Assembly (NCBI RefSeq): GCF_003583365.1
Contig: NZ_QXED01000013.1
Location: 1 to 64,000, forward strand
Direction of reading: 5' to 3'
From: Fibrisoma montanum
Lineage (GTDB): Bacteria > Bacteroidota > Bacteroidia > Cytophagales > Spirosomataceae
DNA length: 64,000 nucleotides
Shown here: positions 25,697 through 35,258 of the stretch, one piece after another
How positions within the stretch are numbered: the stretch's first letter is position 1
How the letters are laid out: every line of letters begins with the position of its first letter
Made by a program: the position numbers and the translations under genes
The notes under the pieces: model-generated
What the model was told of the DNA's origin: nothing
Seen by the model: the letters and a program-made list of their open reading frames with translations, nothing else
Database searches by the model: none

Positions 25697-27001
25697 CTAT
25701 TCCTGGGATATGGGTTCCGGTCGGCGGACTACGTTCAGTTCGGTAAGCCGTTTATAAGCCAGCCAGACCATACCACCTACGCAGCCCACCGTAGCGGCTT
25801 CGAGTGCATAAACCAGCAGGTTTACGGGACTGGCCAGCTGACCGGGTGAGTTGAACAGGGGCTGGCCGTAATACACCGACACGAACGGTTGCACCACCAC
25901 CAGCCAGTTAATCACGACCAGCCAGGCAATGCGCCGGCGGTTTGACAGCGGAACCAGTTCGAAGACAAACGCCACCAGAAAAATAAAGATATAGTAGGCC
26001 ATGGCACTGGCCTGCAACAGCATAAACCAGCCAAAGGTAATGATCCAGATGGCCGGAAAGGCCTGTTGGTAGGGCAGGTGCCGGAAGCTTAAACCCGTAG
26101 CTATCAGCAGCGCCAGTGTCAGGCAGAGGCCAATCCAGTTCAGGGTCTTGAGCGGTACGTCTGCCATCCAGAACCCCAGGAACGGCCGCAGTACCGTTGA
26201 CAGATTAGGGGAGAAGGGCAGGTCGCCGTGCTGCATCGGCATCAGAAAGGCCGTGCCCATGATGATGTAAAGACCAAGCAGGGCCGGAATGCCCACCAGG
26301 GCCAACGCCCTCACAAACCGTACTTTGTCGCGTACCAGAAAGAACACCGGAAACAGAATCATCGCGAACGTAACTTTCAGGCACAGCAGCGCAGCGGCCA
26401 TAACCAGACCGACCCGAAACCAGCCCTGACCAGCCGGCTGTTGGCCGCGATTAAGGACCAGAACAGACAGCAGGCCGAACAGCCAGAGCCAGATATCCTC
26501 CTGGCCGCCCAGCAGGCAGATGACCAGCGGAGCAGGCTGCAGCCAGTAGAGCAGCGCCGACAGGGCCGACTCATCGGCTGATTTTCCGGAGCGGGCTGCG
26601 TATAAGCGGAACGTCAGATGCACCGTCAGCCATTCGCCCAGCAGCATCAGCAGAACAATAGCTTTGGCGCTGTGCCAGATCAGGAGCGGCAAGGCCAGGA
26701 TGTACGCAAAACCAGGCGCGTGAAACGACCAGAAATCCACATAAACCAGACCGCCCTGTAACGCGTTGGCACCTTTTTCGTAGAAGAACGGTACGTCGCC
26801 CCGCGGGGATTCGTCCAGGATCAGATACACCACCACGAACGGAACAAGCCGGAATACGACGAAAGCACCCGTCAGCCAGCGGGTTTCCTGACCAGCCAGA
26901 CGGTGCCGGAAGCGATCGGCCCGGGTGCTCACAAAGAAAATGAGGCCGGTGAGGAAAAAACAGAGTAAAAGTTTGCCAATGAAGACGAGTTCGACGGACA
27001 T
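25697..27001 (-). CDS. GT-C-like integral membrane glycosyltransferase
   Basis: A 434-aa protein with about 11-12 TM helices. After the second helix the first outer loop holds the acidic motif DESPRGDVPFFYEKGANALQGG, followed by a segment with aromatic residues (YVDFWSFHAPGFAYI). This arrangement is typical of GT-C glycosyltransferases that use polyprenyl-phosphate sugars (GT87/DUF2029-like or PIG-M-like). It also carries a basic cytoplasmic C-terminal tail. The sugar and acceptor are unknown; assignment rests on topology and the acidic loop. Confidence 0.6.
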   Translation of the reverse strand: MSVELVFIGKLLLCFFLTGLIFFVSTRADRFRHRLAGQETRWLTGAFVVFRLVPFVVVYLILDESPRGDVPFFYEKGANALQGGLVYVDFWSFHAPGFAYILALPLLIWHSAKAIVLLMLLGEWLTVHLTFRLYAARSGKSADESALSALLYWLQPAPLVICLLGGQEDIWLWLFGLLSVLVLNRGQQPAGQGWFRVGLVMAAALLCLKVTFAMILFPVFFLVRDKVRFVRALALVGIPALLGLYIIMGTAFLMPMQHGDLPFSPNLSTVLRPFLGFWMADVPLKTLNWIGLCLTLALLIATGLSFRHLPYQQAFPAIWIITFGWFMLLQASAMAYYIFIFLVAFVFELVPLSNRRRIAWLVVINWLVVVQPFVSVYYGQPLFNSPGQLASPVNLLVYALEAATVGCVGGMVWLAYKRLTELNVVRRPEPISQE

Positions 27002-27092
27002 TGGATACGAAAAAAGATGGTATCTTGGCGACTTTCGAGTACAAAATAACAGAGCTTGCTGTAAACAGCTTATTTTCAGGATTACATTTTTT

Positions 27093-27380
27093 ATGCAATA
27101 CGTTGTTCACGCCTACGACCATACCGACGCCGGGGCGTATGACCGGCGCATGGCGGTGCGGCCGGCGCATTTTGAGCTGGTTCGGGACCTCAAAGCGAAG
27201 GGACAGTTCATCATCGGCGGAGCGCTGCTGGATCCCGATGGAAAAATGATCGGCTCTATGCTGGTGGTTGACTTTGACACCGACGAAGCGCTTCAGGAGT
27301 GGCTTCAGCGCGAACCATACCTCACCGGCAACGTATGGGATAAAGTCGATATTAAACCGTTTCGCAAAGCAGACGTTTAA
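27093..27380 (+). CDS. YciI family protein
   Basis: A 95-aa ferredoxin-like protein of the YciI family. Visible features are the N-terminal strand MQYVVHAYDH, the RMAVRPAHFELVRDLKAKGQFIIGGALLD segment with the conserved His/Asp pair region, and the DEALQEWLQREPY helix. Family members may be small dehydrochlorinase-like enzymes or binding proteins. ATG 27093 is clearly the start, since the upstream frame is out of family. It is in line with the HAD phosphatase and PhzF genes downstream (68-nt and 10-nt gaps). Confidence 0.85.
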   Translation: MQYVVHAYDHTDAGAYDRRMAVRPAHFELVRDLKAKGQFIIGGALLDPDGKMIGSMLVVDFDTDEALQEWLQREPYLTGNVWDKVDIKPFRKADV

Positions 27381-27448
27381 GAGTGTAGTTTGTGCGATGA
27401 GCACACCCGGCCGTACGGACCGGCTTTTAAGGAATACAACCGATACGT

Positions 27449-28114
27449 ATGATTCAAGCTGCCATTTTTGATATGGACGGTCTGCTGGTGGACTCTGAGC
27501 CTCACTGGCGGATCGTTGAAATAGACGTGTTCCGAACCGTTGGGCTGGAACTGACCGACGAAGACTGCATGCGGACCACCGGCCTGCCGACCCGCGCCGT
27601 TGTCGATTATTGGTACGAGCGCTCTCCCTGGACCGGGCGCGACCCCGACGAACTCAGTGATGCAATCCTGGCCGGTGCCTACGACCGGATCGGGCGGCTG
27701 GCCGGACCGATGCCGGGCGCCCTGGCGCTGCTGCAATTCTTCAAAGAAAAGTCAATTCCGATGGCCATTGCCTCGGCGTCGCCCATGGAACTGATCGAAC
27801 TGGTAATCGATCGGCTGGGCATTCGGGACTATTTTACCGTCTGGCATTCCGCCACGCTCGAAGCCCATAACAAACCCGCACCCGACGTTTACCTCGGAAC
27901 CGCCCGCAAACTGAACGTATCACCCGCCGATTGTCTGGCTTTTGAGGATTCGGGCAACGGACTGAAATCGGCCCACGCAGCCGGGATGCGAACCGTTGCG
28001 GTGCCGGCGGAGTACGAACGGGATGATCCTAAATTTGCCATTGCCGACTATATCATTCCTTCATTGACCGCTTTTGACGCCGAATTATTCCTAAAACTTG
28101 AAACCGTAAACTGA
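27449..28114 (+). CDS. HAD family sugar phosphatase (HxpB/YniC-like)
   Basis: A 221-aa HAD-superfamily hydrolase of the beta-phosphoglucomutase-like subgroup. Nucleophile Asp8 and acid/base Asp10 lie in IFDMDGLLVDSEPHW; the Ser/Thr of motif II is in IASASPM, the Lys of motif III in NKPAPDVYL, and the metal Asp of motif IV in AFEDSGNG. A four-helix cap follows the first motif. Sequence features match the 2-deoxyglucose-6-phosphatase/hexitol phosphatase (HxpB) type. Just upstream of phzF (10-nt gap). Confidence 0.88.
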   Translation: MIQAAIFDMDGLLVDSEPHWRIVEIDVFRTVGLELTDEDCMRTTGLPTRAVVDYWYERSPWTGRDPDELSDAILAGAYDRIGRLAGPMPGALALLQFFKEKSIPMAIASASPMELIELVIDRLGIRDYFTVWHSATLEAHNKPAPDVYLGTARKLNVSPADCLAFEDSGNGLKSAHAAGMRTVAVPAEYERDDPKFAIADYIIPSLTAFDAELFLKLETVN

Positions 28115-28124
28115 CCCTCGTTAC

Positions 28125-28931
28125 ATGCGCCTTTATCAACTTGATGCGTTCGCCGATCGGTTATTCGCTGGTAACCCGGCCGCCGTCTGCCCACTCGATC
28201 AATGGTTGCCCGACGAAACCATGCAGCGGATTGCGGCCGAAAATAACCTGGCCGAAACCGCTTTCTACGTCAGAACCGACGAGCCGAATCATTACCACAT
28301 CCGGTGGTTCACGCCTACCGTCGAAGTCGATCTCTGTGGCCATGCAACGCTGGCAACGGCCTATGTCGTTTACTTCCTGGAAGACCGCCCGGATGTTGAC
28401 GAAATTCAGTTCGATTCGCGCAGCGGTACCCTGAAGGTGTGCCGGAGTGAAGACGGCTGGCTGACGCTGGATTTTCCCGTTGATGTCATACAGAAACCCA
28501 ACGTACAGCCACCGGCGCTTCAGAACAGCTTCCACGAACGGCCCACTACCATTCTGAAAGGTCGCTCGGATTATCTGCTGGTGTTTGAGCGGCAGGAGCA
28601 GATTGAAGCGCTGGACCCCGATTTTCGGGAGTTGAGTACGGTGCCCGCCCGGGGGATCATCGTTACGGCGCCGGGTAATCCCGACAGCGGAATCGATTTT
28701 GTGTCGCGGTTTTTCGGGCCGCAGTCCGGTATCGACGAAGACCCGGTAACAGGTTCGGCCCACACGACGCTCGTACCGTACTGGGCTGAGAAACTGGGTA
28801 AAAATGAACTGACCGCCCGCCAGCTTTCCAAACGGGGAGGGTACCTCCGCTGTAAGCTCCACGACGATCGGGTCGATATTACAGGGCAGGTTCAGCTCTA
28901 CCTCAGAGGTGAAATTGTGCTGGGGGATTGA
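28125..28931 (+). CDS. PhzF family isomerase
   Basis: A 268-aa PhzF/diaminopimelate-epimerase-fold protein. The catalytic Glu44 lies in NNLAETAF, and the family blocks GHATLATAYV and DEDPVTGSAH (second half) are present. Most members lie outside phenazine pathways and have unknown isomerase or hydrolase functions; there is no phenazine gene here. A hairpin terminator lies 44 nt after its stop, marking the end of the YciI-HAD-PhzF unit. Confidence 0.92.
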   Translation: MRLYQLDAFADRLFAGNPAAVCPLDQWLPDETMQRIAAENNLAETAFYVRTDEPNHYHIRWFTPTVEVDLCGHATLATAYVVYFLEDRPDVDEIQFDSRSGTLKVCRSEDGWLTLDFPVDVIQKPNVQPPALQNSFHERPTTILKGRSDYLLVFERQEQIEALDPDFRELSTVPARGIIVTAPGNPDSGIDFVSRFFGPQSGIDEDPVTGSAHTTLVPYWAEKLGKNELTARQLSKRGGYLRCKLHDDRVDITGQVQLYLRGEIVLGD

Positions 28932-28975
28932 CGACCGATCCGGAAAGTAAGAACGTAGCCATAGAGTAAAATTGT

Positions 28976-29015
28976 CTCAGACTGGTACAATAAGAGCCTC
29001 GGGTGCCAGTCTGAG
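28976..29015. terminator. Hairpin terminator after the PhzF gene
   Basis: A 13-bp inverted repeat (28976-28988 and 29003-29015, one G-U type mismatch) with a 14-nt loop, followed by AAAAAATTTATT. Placed just after the PhzF gene it probably ends that operon. The rest of the 344-nt gap to the hybrid kinase gene (28932-29275) is AT-rich, with no coding sequence visible. Confidence 0.7.
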
Positions 29016-29275
29016 TAAAAAATTTATTAAGTTTAGTAAATGGTTTCATTATGAGCTAAATAGGTTGCTTCTGACATTGAAAGAAGTTGCCGGGAAAGCT
29101 GTACATGGATAAGAAAATAGATCGCCCTCTTTTTTGACTATATTGATATTCCTATTTTTTCATCAAAATAAGTAATTCTGACAGTGTCCTAATGTGTCAG
29201 TGGCGGTTCGGCCGTGGGTTTGGCGGGCGTTGCCGAAGCCGTTAAGTAGCGTTCATATCAGTTTGTTGCGATAGT

Positions 29276-32200
29276 ATGTCAATGTTGAGTGCGACCGAGT
29301 CTACCGCGCAGTTTCTGGCTGGTGGGGGAGAGATGGGGAAGCTAATCCGATCCATGGATTGGTCAAAGACTCCGCTGGGCCCAATCGACGAGTGGCCCCA
29401 GAGTTTACGCACCTCGGTGAGCCTTTGTCTTTCGTCTACCTTCCCAATTCTGATTGCCTGGGGGCCTGAAACCATCCAGTTGTATAACGACAGCTACCGG
29501 CCTATCTGCGGAGCCAAGCATCCGGAATCCATGGGCCAGAACTTCCGCATCTGCTGGGAAACTGCGCTACCGGTAGTCGGCGATGCGTTTACCCGGGGTC
29601 AGCAGGGCGAGGGCACCTACATTCATGACCAGCGGATGTTTCTCGACCGGAATGGGTACCTCGAAGAAGCGTTCATGACGTTTTCATTTGCGCCCATCCG
29701 CGCCGAATCGGGCGAAGTAGGGGGCATCTTTCACCCCATTACGGAAACAACCGATAAGATGCTGAGCGCCCGCCGAACGCAGGTGCTGCGGGACATAGCC
29801 GCCCTGACGGGACCGGCTAAGACAAATACCGAAATCTACGAAGGCCTGACCGGTAAACAGGCGGATTTTGCCCTTGATTTGCCTTTTCTGCTGGTGTATG
29901 AGCTTGATTCTGACGGACAAACAGCCCGGCTTGTGCACACCACGGGACTGGCGTCGGCGGCTCCGGTTCCGGCTGGGTTATCAGCAATTAACGTAACCCA
30001 TACCCGCTGGATCGGCAGCCTGACAAAGACGCAGGTAGTCGAACACCTGGCCGAAGCCGTAGGGCCGCTGGTCGGTGGCCCTTACCCGGAGTCTCCCCAC
30101 ACGGCCGTATGCCTGCCCATTCAGCTGTCGACCAGGAACCAGCCCGTTGGCTTTCTGCTTGCCGGGGTAAGTCCCCGCCGGGCGCTCGACGCCGACTACC
30201 TGACGTTTTATGACCTGCTGGGCAACACGATCAGCACCGCTTTCTCAAACGTATATGCCTATCAGGAAGAGCAGAAACGGGCCGAAGCGCTGGCGGCCAT
30301 CGATCGGGCCAAAACCGCTTTTTTCAGCAACATCAGTCATGAGTTCCGCACCCCGCTTACCCTGATGCTCGGTCCGCTGGAGGAGCTTATTCACACCCGC
30401 GAGGCCCAGGTGCCGGCGCTGGCAGAGCCCCTTCAGATTACGCACCGCAATGCCCTGCGGTTGCTCAAACTGGTGAACAACCTGCTTGATTTCAGCCGGA
30501 TTGAAGCGGGACGTGTGCAGGCAACGTACCGCCCCGTCGACCTGGCCGGGCTCACGACCGATCTGGTCAGCAGCTTCCGGTCGCTCGTCGAAAAGGCCGG
30601 GTTGCAGTTGATCGTACATTGTCAGCCGCTCGATGCTCCCGTGTACGTAGATGTCGATATGTGGGAGAAAATTGTGCTCAATCTGCTTTCCAATGCCTTC
30701 AAATACACCCTGCGGGGCACTATTGGCGTTGAGCTGATCACTGAAGCGGACATGGTCGTTCTGCGCGTTTCCGATACCGGTGTCGGCATTCCGGAACGCG
30801 AACTGCCGCATATGTTTGAGCGGTTTCACCGGGTCGAGAACGCCGGGGGCCGTACGCACGAGGGAACCGGCATCGGGCTTTCGCTGGTCAGTGAACTGGC
30901 GCGGCTGCATCAGGGCCGTGTCGACGTAGTCAGCCGGGAGGGGGTGGGCAGTACGTTCTCGGTTCGTATTCCGCTCGGAAAACACCATCTGCCGGCCGGT
31001 CAGGTGGTAGAGGAGGAACGTCGCGACGGTATCAGCCAACTGGCCGATAGTTTTCTCCAGGAAGCCAGTACGCTGCTTGCGGGTGAACCGTCGGCAGTAG
31101 CCGCGTCTGACCTGCCGGTGGAGCAGAGCCGCCCCGACAAGGTCACCACGATTCTGATTGTTGACGATAATGCCGATATGCGGGCGTATCTGACCCGCCT
31201 GCTGGAGCCGCACTTTTCCATTCGTACGGCCGACAACGGAGCCGACGCCCTGCAACAGGTTACGGTCGACCCTCCGCAGTTAATTCTGAGCGACGTCATG
31301 ATGCCGGTCATGGATGGGCGGGCGTTTCTGCGGCACATCAAAGATAATCCGGCAACGGCGCGCATTCCGCTGATCTTTTTGTCGGCCCGGGCAGGTCAGG
31401 ATGCCCGGATCGACGGACTGGAAGCCGGGGCCGACGATTATCTGGTGAAGCCGTTCTCCGCGCAGGAGCTTCTGACCAAGGTACGTGCGCTTGTCGAATT
31501 ATCGCGCTCCCGGCAGCAGGCCGAAACCCGGCTGCGTCAGCTGGTGCAGCAGGCGCCCGTGGCCATGCTGCTGGTCAAGGGCGAGGAGTTGATTATTGAA
31601 CTGGCCAACCAGGCGGTACTGAACGCGCTGGAGTGGCGCCCGGAGGTGCTGGGTACGTCGCTCCTGACAGTGATGCCGGAACTGATCGGACAGGACGTTG
31701 TGGAGCAGTGCCGGCGGGTGTATCAAACGGGGCAGCCCTATCATGGCTGGGGCGTATCGATGCCGGTGTACCGCAGCGGGCGGCTGGAAACGGCGTATTT
31801 CAACGTATCCTGCACCCCATACTACGAAGGCGACGATCGTACGGGCGTTCTACAGGTCATGACGGAAGTAACCGAGCAGATTCGGGCGGCCCGGCAAACC
31901 GAAGAAAGTGAAGCGAAGTATCGGCAGCTATCGGCTGAACTGGATCGGCTCGTTCAGCAACGTACTCAGGAACTTCAGACCTCAGTGCAGGATTTGCTGC
32001 GTTCAAACGAAAACCTGCAGCAGTTTGCCTACGTAGCGTCGCATGATCTTCAGGAGCCGCTGCGTAAAATTCAGTCGTTCGGTACGATTCTGGAAACCCA
32101 ATACGGGGATGTCATAGACGATTCGGGCCGGGACATGATTCACCGGATGCAATCGGCGTCTGGCCGGATGTCGGTGCTGATCAAAGACTTGCTTACCTTC

Positions 32201-32731
32201 TCCCGCATCTCAACCCGGCAGGCGCCCCCCGCACCTGTGTCGCTGCGGGAGGTGGTTAATCAGGTGCTCGATACGCTGTCGATCGTTATCGACGAATCGG
32301 GGGCCCATATCCGGGTTGGGGAGTTGCCCAGCGTACCGGGCGATGCCTCGCAACTGGGGCAGCTCTTCCAGAACCTGCTGAGTAACGCCCTGAAGTTTCA
32401 ACGGGTAGGCGTGGTGCCGGAGATCCGGATAACCGTCGACGAACTGGCGGCCGGAGAGCTACCCGCTACCGTGAAGCCCGCGCGGGAGGCTACCACGTAT
32501 TACCGGATCAATGTCAGCGACAATGGTATCGGCTTCGAGGATAAGTACGTCGACCGCATCTTTGGGGTCTTCCAGCGACTGCACGGCCGAAACGAATTTG
32601 CCGGTACGGGTGTGGGTCTGGCCATCTGCCGCAAAGTAGTGCAGAACCACGGGGGCGTTATCACGGCCACCAGCCAGCCTGGTCAGGGGGCCACGTTCAG
32701 CGTGTATCTGCCGGCCGGGTTCTTGGACTAA
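29276..32731 (+). CDS. Soluble hybrid sensor kinase with two kinase modules
   Basis: An 1151-aa cytosolic protein without TM helices. Order: PAS-like N-terminus (MDWSKTPLGPIDEWP style) about 15-140; GAF-like region about 150-340; HisKA with His355 in SNISHEFRTP and its HATPase; receiver with Asp673 in ILSDVMMPVMDG; a second PAS about 745-880; a coiled coil; then a second HisKA with His923 in VASHDLQEPLRK and a second HATPase (DNGIGFED, GTGVGLAICRK). Two different kinase types around one receiver suggest an internal phosphorelay. No DNA-binding domain is present, so it must signal to another protein. The gene is convergent with the amidase, 6 nt apart. Confidence 0.9.
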   Translation: MSMLSATESTAQFLAGGGEMGKLIRSMDWSKTPLGPIDEWPQSLRTSVSLCLSSTFPILIAWGPETIQLYNDSYRPICGAKHPESMGQNFRICWETALPVVGDAFTRGQQGEGTYIHDQRMFLDRNGYLEEAFMTFSFAPIRAESGEVGGIFHPITETTDKMLSARRTQVLRDIAALTGPAKTNTEIYEGLTGKQADFALDLPFLLVYELDSDGQTARLVHTTGLASAAPVPAGLSAINVTHTRWIGSLTKTQVVEHLAEAVGPLVGGPYPESPHTAVCLPIQLSTRNQPVGFLLAGVSPRRALDADYLTFYDLLGNTISTAFSNVYAYQEEQKRAEALAAIDRAKTAFFSNISHEFRTPLTLMLGPLEELIHTREAQVPALAEPLQITHRNALRLLKLVNNLLDFSRIEAGRVQATYRPVDLAGLTTDLVSSFRSLVEKAGLQLIVHCQPLDAPVYVDVDMWEKIVLNLLSNAFKYTLRGTIGVELITEADMVVLRVSDTGVGIPERELPHMFERFHRVENAGGRTHEGTGIGLSLVSELARLHQGRVDVVSREGVGSTFSVRIPLGKHHLPAGQVVEEERRDGISQLADSFLQEASTLLAGEPSAVAASDLPVEQSRPDKVTTILIVDDNADMRAYLTRLLEPHFSIRTADNGADALQQVTVDPPQLILSDVMMPVMDGRAFLRHIKDNPATARIPLIFLSARAGQDARIDGLEAGADDYLVKPFSAQELLTKVRALVELSRSRQQAETRLRQLVQQAPVAMLLVKGEELIIELANQAVLNALEWRPEVLGTSLLTVMPELIGQDVVEQCRRVYQTGQPYHGWGVSMPVYRSGRLETAYFNVSCTPYYEGDDRTGVLQVMTEVTEQIRAARQTEESEAKYRQLSAELDRLVQQRTQELQTSVQDLLRSNENLQQFAYVASHDLQEPLRKIQSFGTILETQYGDVIDDSGRDMIHRMQSASGRMSVLIKDLLTFSRISTRQAPPAPVSLREVVNQVLDTLSIVIDESGAHIRVGELPSVPGDASQLGQLFQNLLSNALKFQRVGVVPEIRITVDELAAGELPATVKPAREATTYYRINVSDNGIGFEDKYVDRIFGVFQRLHGRNEFAGTGVGLAICRKVVQNHGGVITATSQPGQGATFSVYLPAGFLD

Positions 32732-32737
32732 CGGCGC

Positions 32738-34003
32738 TTATCGGGGCTTCTGCCGAACAAACCGCCTGATGCCGCGTCGGATGGCGGTGGCCATCTGCTC
32801 CCGGTACGCTTCCGACGTAATCAGCGCTTCGTCGGCCGAGTTGCTCAGGAACGGCCCCTCGACCAGCACATTCGGATAGTCGGTTGGGCCATTGAAAAAG
32901 AAGTTGAAATGGCCAATGTTTCCGAAGGCGCCCGTGGCCGACCGGCCGACCCTGGCCCGAACCAGTTCATTCAGCACAGTCTCACTTAGCCGCCGGAAAC
33001 CGACGTGTTTGTAATACGTACTGACGCCCCGCACCGCTTTGTTGCCCGATGCATTGAAGTGAATGCTGACCAGCAAATCCGGCAGCGCCCGGCGCATGGC
33101 CCGGATCCGATCGCTGGGGCCGATGTTGGTATCCGACTGGCGCGTCATCAGGACAATAGCGCCGGCCCGTTCCAGCCGCGTCTGCAGCCGACGGGCTACG
33201 TCGAGCGTCAGGTTTTTCTCCAGCTGCCCCGATTGCAGGCCCCGCGCCCCCGTATTGGAACCGCCATGCCCGGCATCTACGGCGATGGTCAGCCCCCGGA
33301 GCGAACGCCGGACCTGGGGCCGCCGAACCCGGACAATCAGCGTGGTTTTCTGATAATACACCGAATACCCCCACGACTGCGCCTGCTTCAGGTCGATGTA
33401 AATCCGGAACATGTCGTCGGCCATCTGTTCAAACCAAACGGCCCGGATTGCCTGCACCGACCGGAGTTGGGTAATCCAGTTGGTGTTGGCCGTCGCGCCA
33501 AAAACATCGATCAGGATGCGGCTGGGGTCCACCTGCTGCTGGCTGCGGTACGGCAGTCGGGCGGGCAGGCGAATTGCTACGTAGTCGAAGCGGGCGGGGC
33601 GGGACGTATCACCGTAAACGGTCCAGTTGCCGGTCAGCAAACCCGTTGTTCCGACCGTCAACGTATCGGTAGTGACCTGGGTATCGGGAACGAAGCCCGT
33701 CAGCGATCCGGCCAGCCGAACGCGCCAGAGTCGCTGCGTGGTATCCGGGCCACGATCCATCCGCCCCGTAATGGTGAGCACCACGCCCGAGTCAAGGGTT
33801 TCCATCCGGGCTCCCCCGAGCCGGTCGCTGCCGAGGCCGTAGTACAGCGGGGTCAGGGACGAGGTCGTGTAGCCGGTCAGGACCGTATCCTGAATCGCGG
33901 GGTTAGGGGCTTCGATCACCGTTGTCTGGGCAAAGGCTGGGAGGGTAATCAGCAGCCCAAACGCCGGCAGGCGCAGGAAACGTAACCAATTAAAGTCCTT
34001 CAT
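32738..34003 (-). CDS. N-acetylmuramoyl-L-alanine amidase (Amidase_3)
   Basis: A 421-aa exported zinc amidase that cleaves the bond between MurNAc and the stem peptide. A signal peptide (ending PAFAQ) precedes a beta-rich domain of about 190 residues resembling an AMIN domain, then the Amidase_3 domain: Zn ligands in VDAGHGG, the Glu of EKNLTLDVA and the His of SIHFNAS, and the catalytic Glu in LVEGPFLSN. ATG 34003 is used; the codon before is TTG. The start overlaps the end of the DoxX gene by 14 nt, so the two are translationally linked. Confidence 0.92.
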   Translation of the reverse strand: MKDFNWLRFLRLPAFGLLITLPAFAQTTVIEAPNPAIQDTVLTGYTTSSLTPLYYGLGSDRLGGARMETLDSGVVLTITGRMDRGPDTTQRLWRVRLAGSLTGFVPDTQVTTDTLTVGTTGLLTGNWTVYGDTSRPARFDYVAIRLPARLPYRSQQQVDPSRILIDVFGATANTNWITQLRSVQAIRAVWFEQMADDMFRIYIDLKQAQSWGYSVYYQKTTLIVRVRRPQVRRSLRGLTIAVDAGHGGSNTGARGLQSGQLEKNLTLDVARRLQTRLERAGAIVLMTRQSDTNIGPSDRIRAMRRALPDLLVSIHFNASGNKAVRGVSTYYKHVGFRRLSETVLNELVRARVGRSATGAFGNIGHFNFFFNGPTDYPNVLVEGPFLSNSADEALITSEAYREQMATAIRRGIRRFVRQKPR

Positions 34004-34400
34004 CAATCGAGGGTTTGCCGGGGCCGTTGAGCAGGAGAAAAACGCTCATGGCGAACAAGTTAATGGCCGGCATGGCGTTTTTGTACGTATCGCCGATGGC
34101 TACGTGGCCGACGAGGATAGCCAGCGAAAAATTAATCAGCAGCACCACGGCGGCCCACCGGGTTTTATAGCCCAGCACCATCAGGATGGCGCCAATGAAC
34201 TCGGCGTAGGCCGACAGTGCGGCACTGACCAGCGGGAAGGGAAATCCCAGGCTTTTGAGCCATTCGGCATAGCCCGGTACGCCTTCGGCCGGATGCAGGG
34301 CCGTGTGTCCGGCCGCGTCGTACAGTTCGTAGGCGAACGCCAGCCGAAGCAGGAGGGGTGCGTAGGGGCGAAGGGTCTGGATTGTGGACTGGACGTTCAT
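33990..34400 (-). CDS. DoxX family membrane protein
   Basis: A 136-aa protein with four TM helices and the DoxX pattern (PLLLRLAFAYELYDAAGH, an EFIGAILMVLGYKTRWAA turn, then LVGHVAIGD). Family members may take part in thiosulfate:quinone or redox membrane complexes, but most are uncharacterised. The start codon shares an ATGA overlap with the stop of the DUF4198 gene, and its own end overlaps the amidase, making a three-gene coupled unit. Confidence 0.85.
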   Translation of the reverse strand: MNVQSTIQTLRPYAPLLLRLAFAYELYDAAGHTALHPAEGVPGYAEWLKSLGFPFPLVSAALSAYAEFIGAILMVLGYKTRWAAVVLLINFSLAILVGHVAIGDTYKNAMPAINLFAMSVFLLLNGPGKPSIDEGL

Positions 34401-35233
34401 CGGCAACCAAAGGTTAAACTGCCCCAGTAACTCTGCCAGTCGGCGGCTGCCTTGTCGGTGTGAGGGACCATTTTCACCAGGCTGACCATGTTGCTGCCCG
34501 CCCGCAGCCGGAACCGGACGTGTCCCTGCGCGTCGGAACGCTGCTGTTCTTCGGTGAGGTGGTTGGCTGCGTCGCGGTTCCAGTAGCGGACCAGCGCACC
34601 GGCCAGCGGCTGGCTGTTGAACAGAATTCGGAACTCGGCCGGCTGGCCGGGTTTCTGGCTATAGGGGTTCTGAGTGGGAATGATCTCAAGCGGCATCCCC
34701 GTGTTTCGGGCATACGTATCATCCGGTTGATTGCCCGCCTGAATCAGGGTTTTGACGCACCGGCGATACAGCTCGCGGCTGCGTCTGCTGGTTTCGCCCC
34801 GCTGCTCACGGGCGCTGATGACATCGTCGAGGCCGTCTTCCTTTAGGTACAGCAGGAAGCTGTCGGCCCGCATTTCAAGGTATCGGTTGGTAGTGAACAG
34901 CGAAATGAGGTGCGTTCCGGGCTGGGCGAGGGTCAGTTCGGCGTCGGTTAGTTCCTCGGCTGCGTCGGCCGGTACCAGCGACGACGAACCCCTGGCCGAG
35001 AGGTGCTGATACGTAACGATCCGACTTTTTCGAATGCCCCACCGGTCACCGTTGAAGTGTTCGCCAACTCGTACGGTCAGCCGGACCGCATCGCCGGCGT
35101 TGGCAAAAAAGCGATCCGGCTGAATCCAGAACTCATGCGCAATCGCCAGCAGCGACATCGTAACGAGCAGTCCGGTAGTGATGCAAAATTTTTTAAGCAC
35201 GTTGTTTGTATTTATTCTAAATAAGCTTGACAT
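34397..35233 (-). CDS. Exported DUF4198 protein
   Basis: A 278-aa exported protein with a signal peptide ending near AIAHEFWIQ, where the His after the cleavage site is typical of DUF4198 proteins (NikM/CbiN-like Ig folds that may bind metals). Two beta-domains follow, with EFRILFNSQPLAGALVRYWNRD in the second. Start is uncertain: ATG 35233 adds 11 polar residues; a GTG at 35200 gives a more usual signal sequence (MLKKFCITTGLLV). First gene of the DUF4198-DoxX-amidase operon. Confidence 0.8.
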   Translation of the reverse strand: MSSLFRINTNNVLKKFCITTGLLVTMSLLAIAHEFWIQPDRFFANAGDAVRLTVRVGEHFNGDRWGIRKSRIVTYQHLSARGSSSLVPADAAEELTDAELTLAQPGTHLISLFTTNRYLEMRADSFLLYLKEDGLDDVISAREQRGETSRRSRELYRRCVKTLIQAGNQPDDTYARNTGMPLEIIPTQNPYSQKPGQPAEFRILFNSQPLAGALVRYWNRDAANHLTEEQQRSDAQGHVRFRLRAGSNMVSLVKMVPHTDKAAADWQSYWGSLTFGCR

Positions 35234-35258
35234 TTGTGTCGTAAACGACAGTTAAAGT

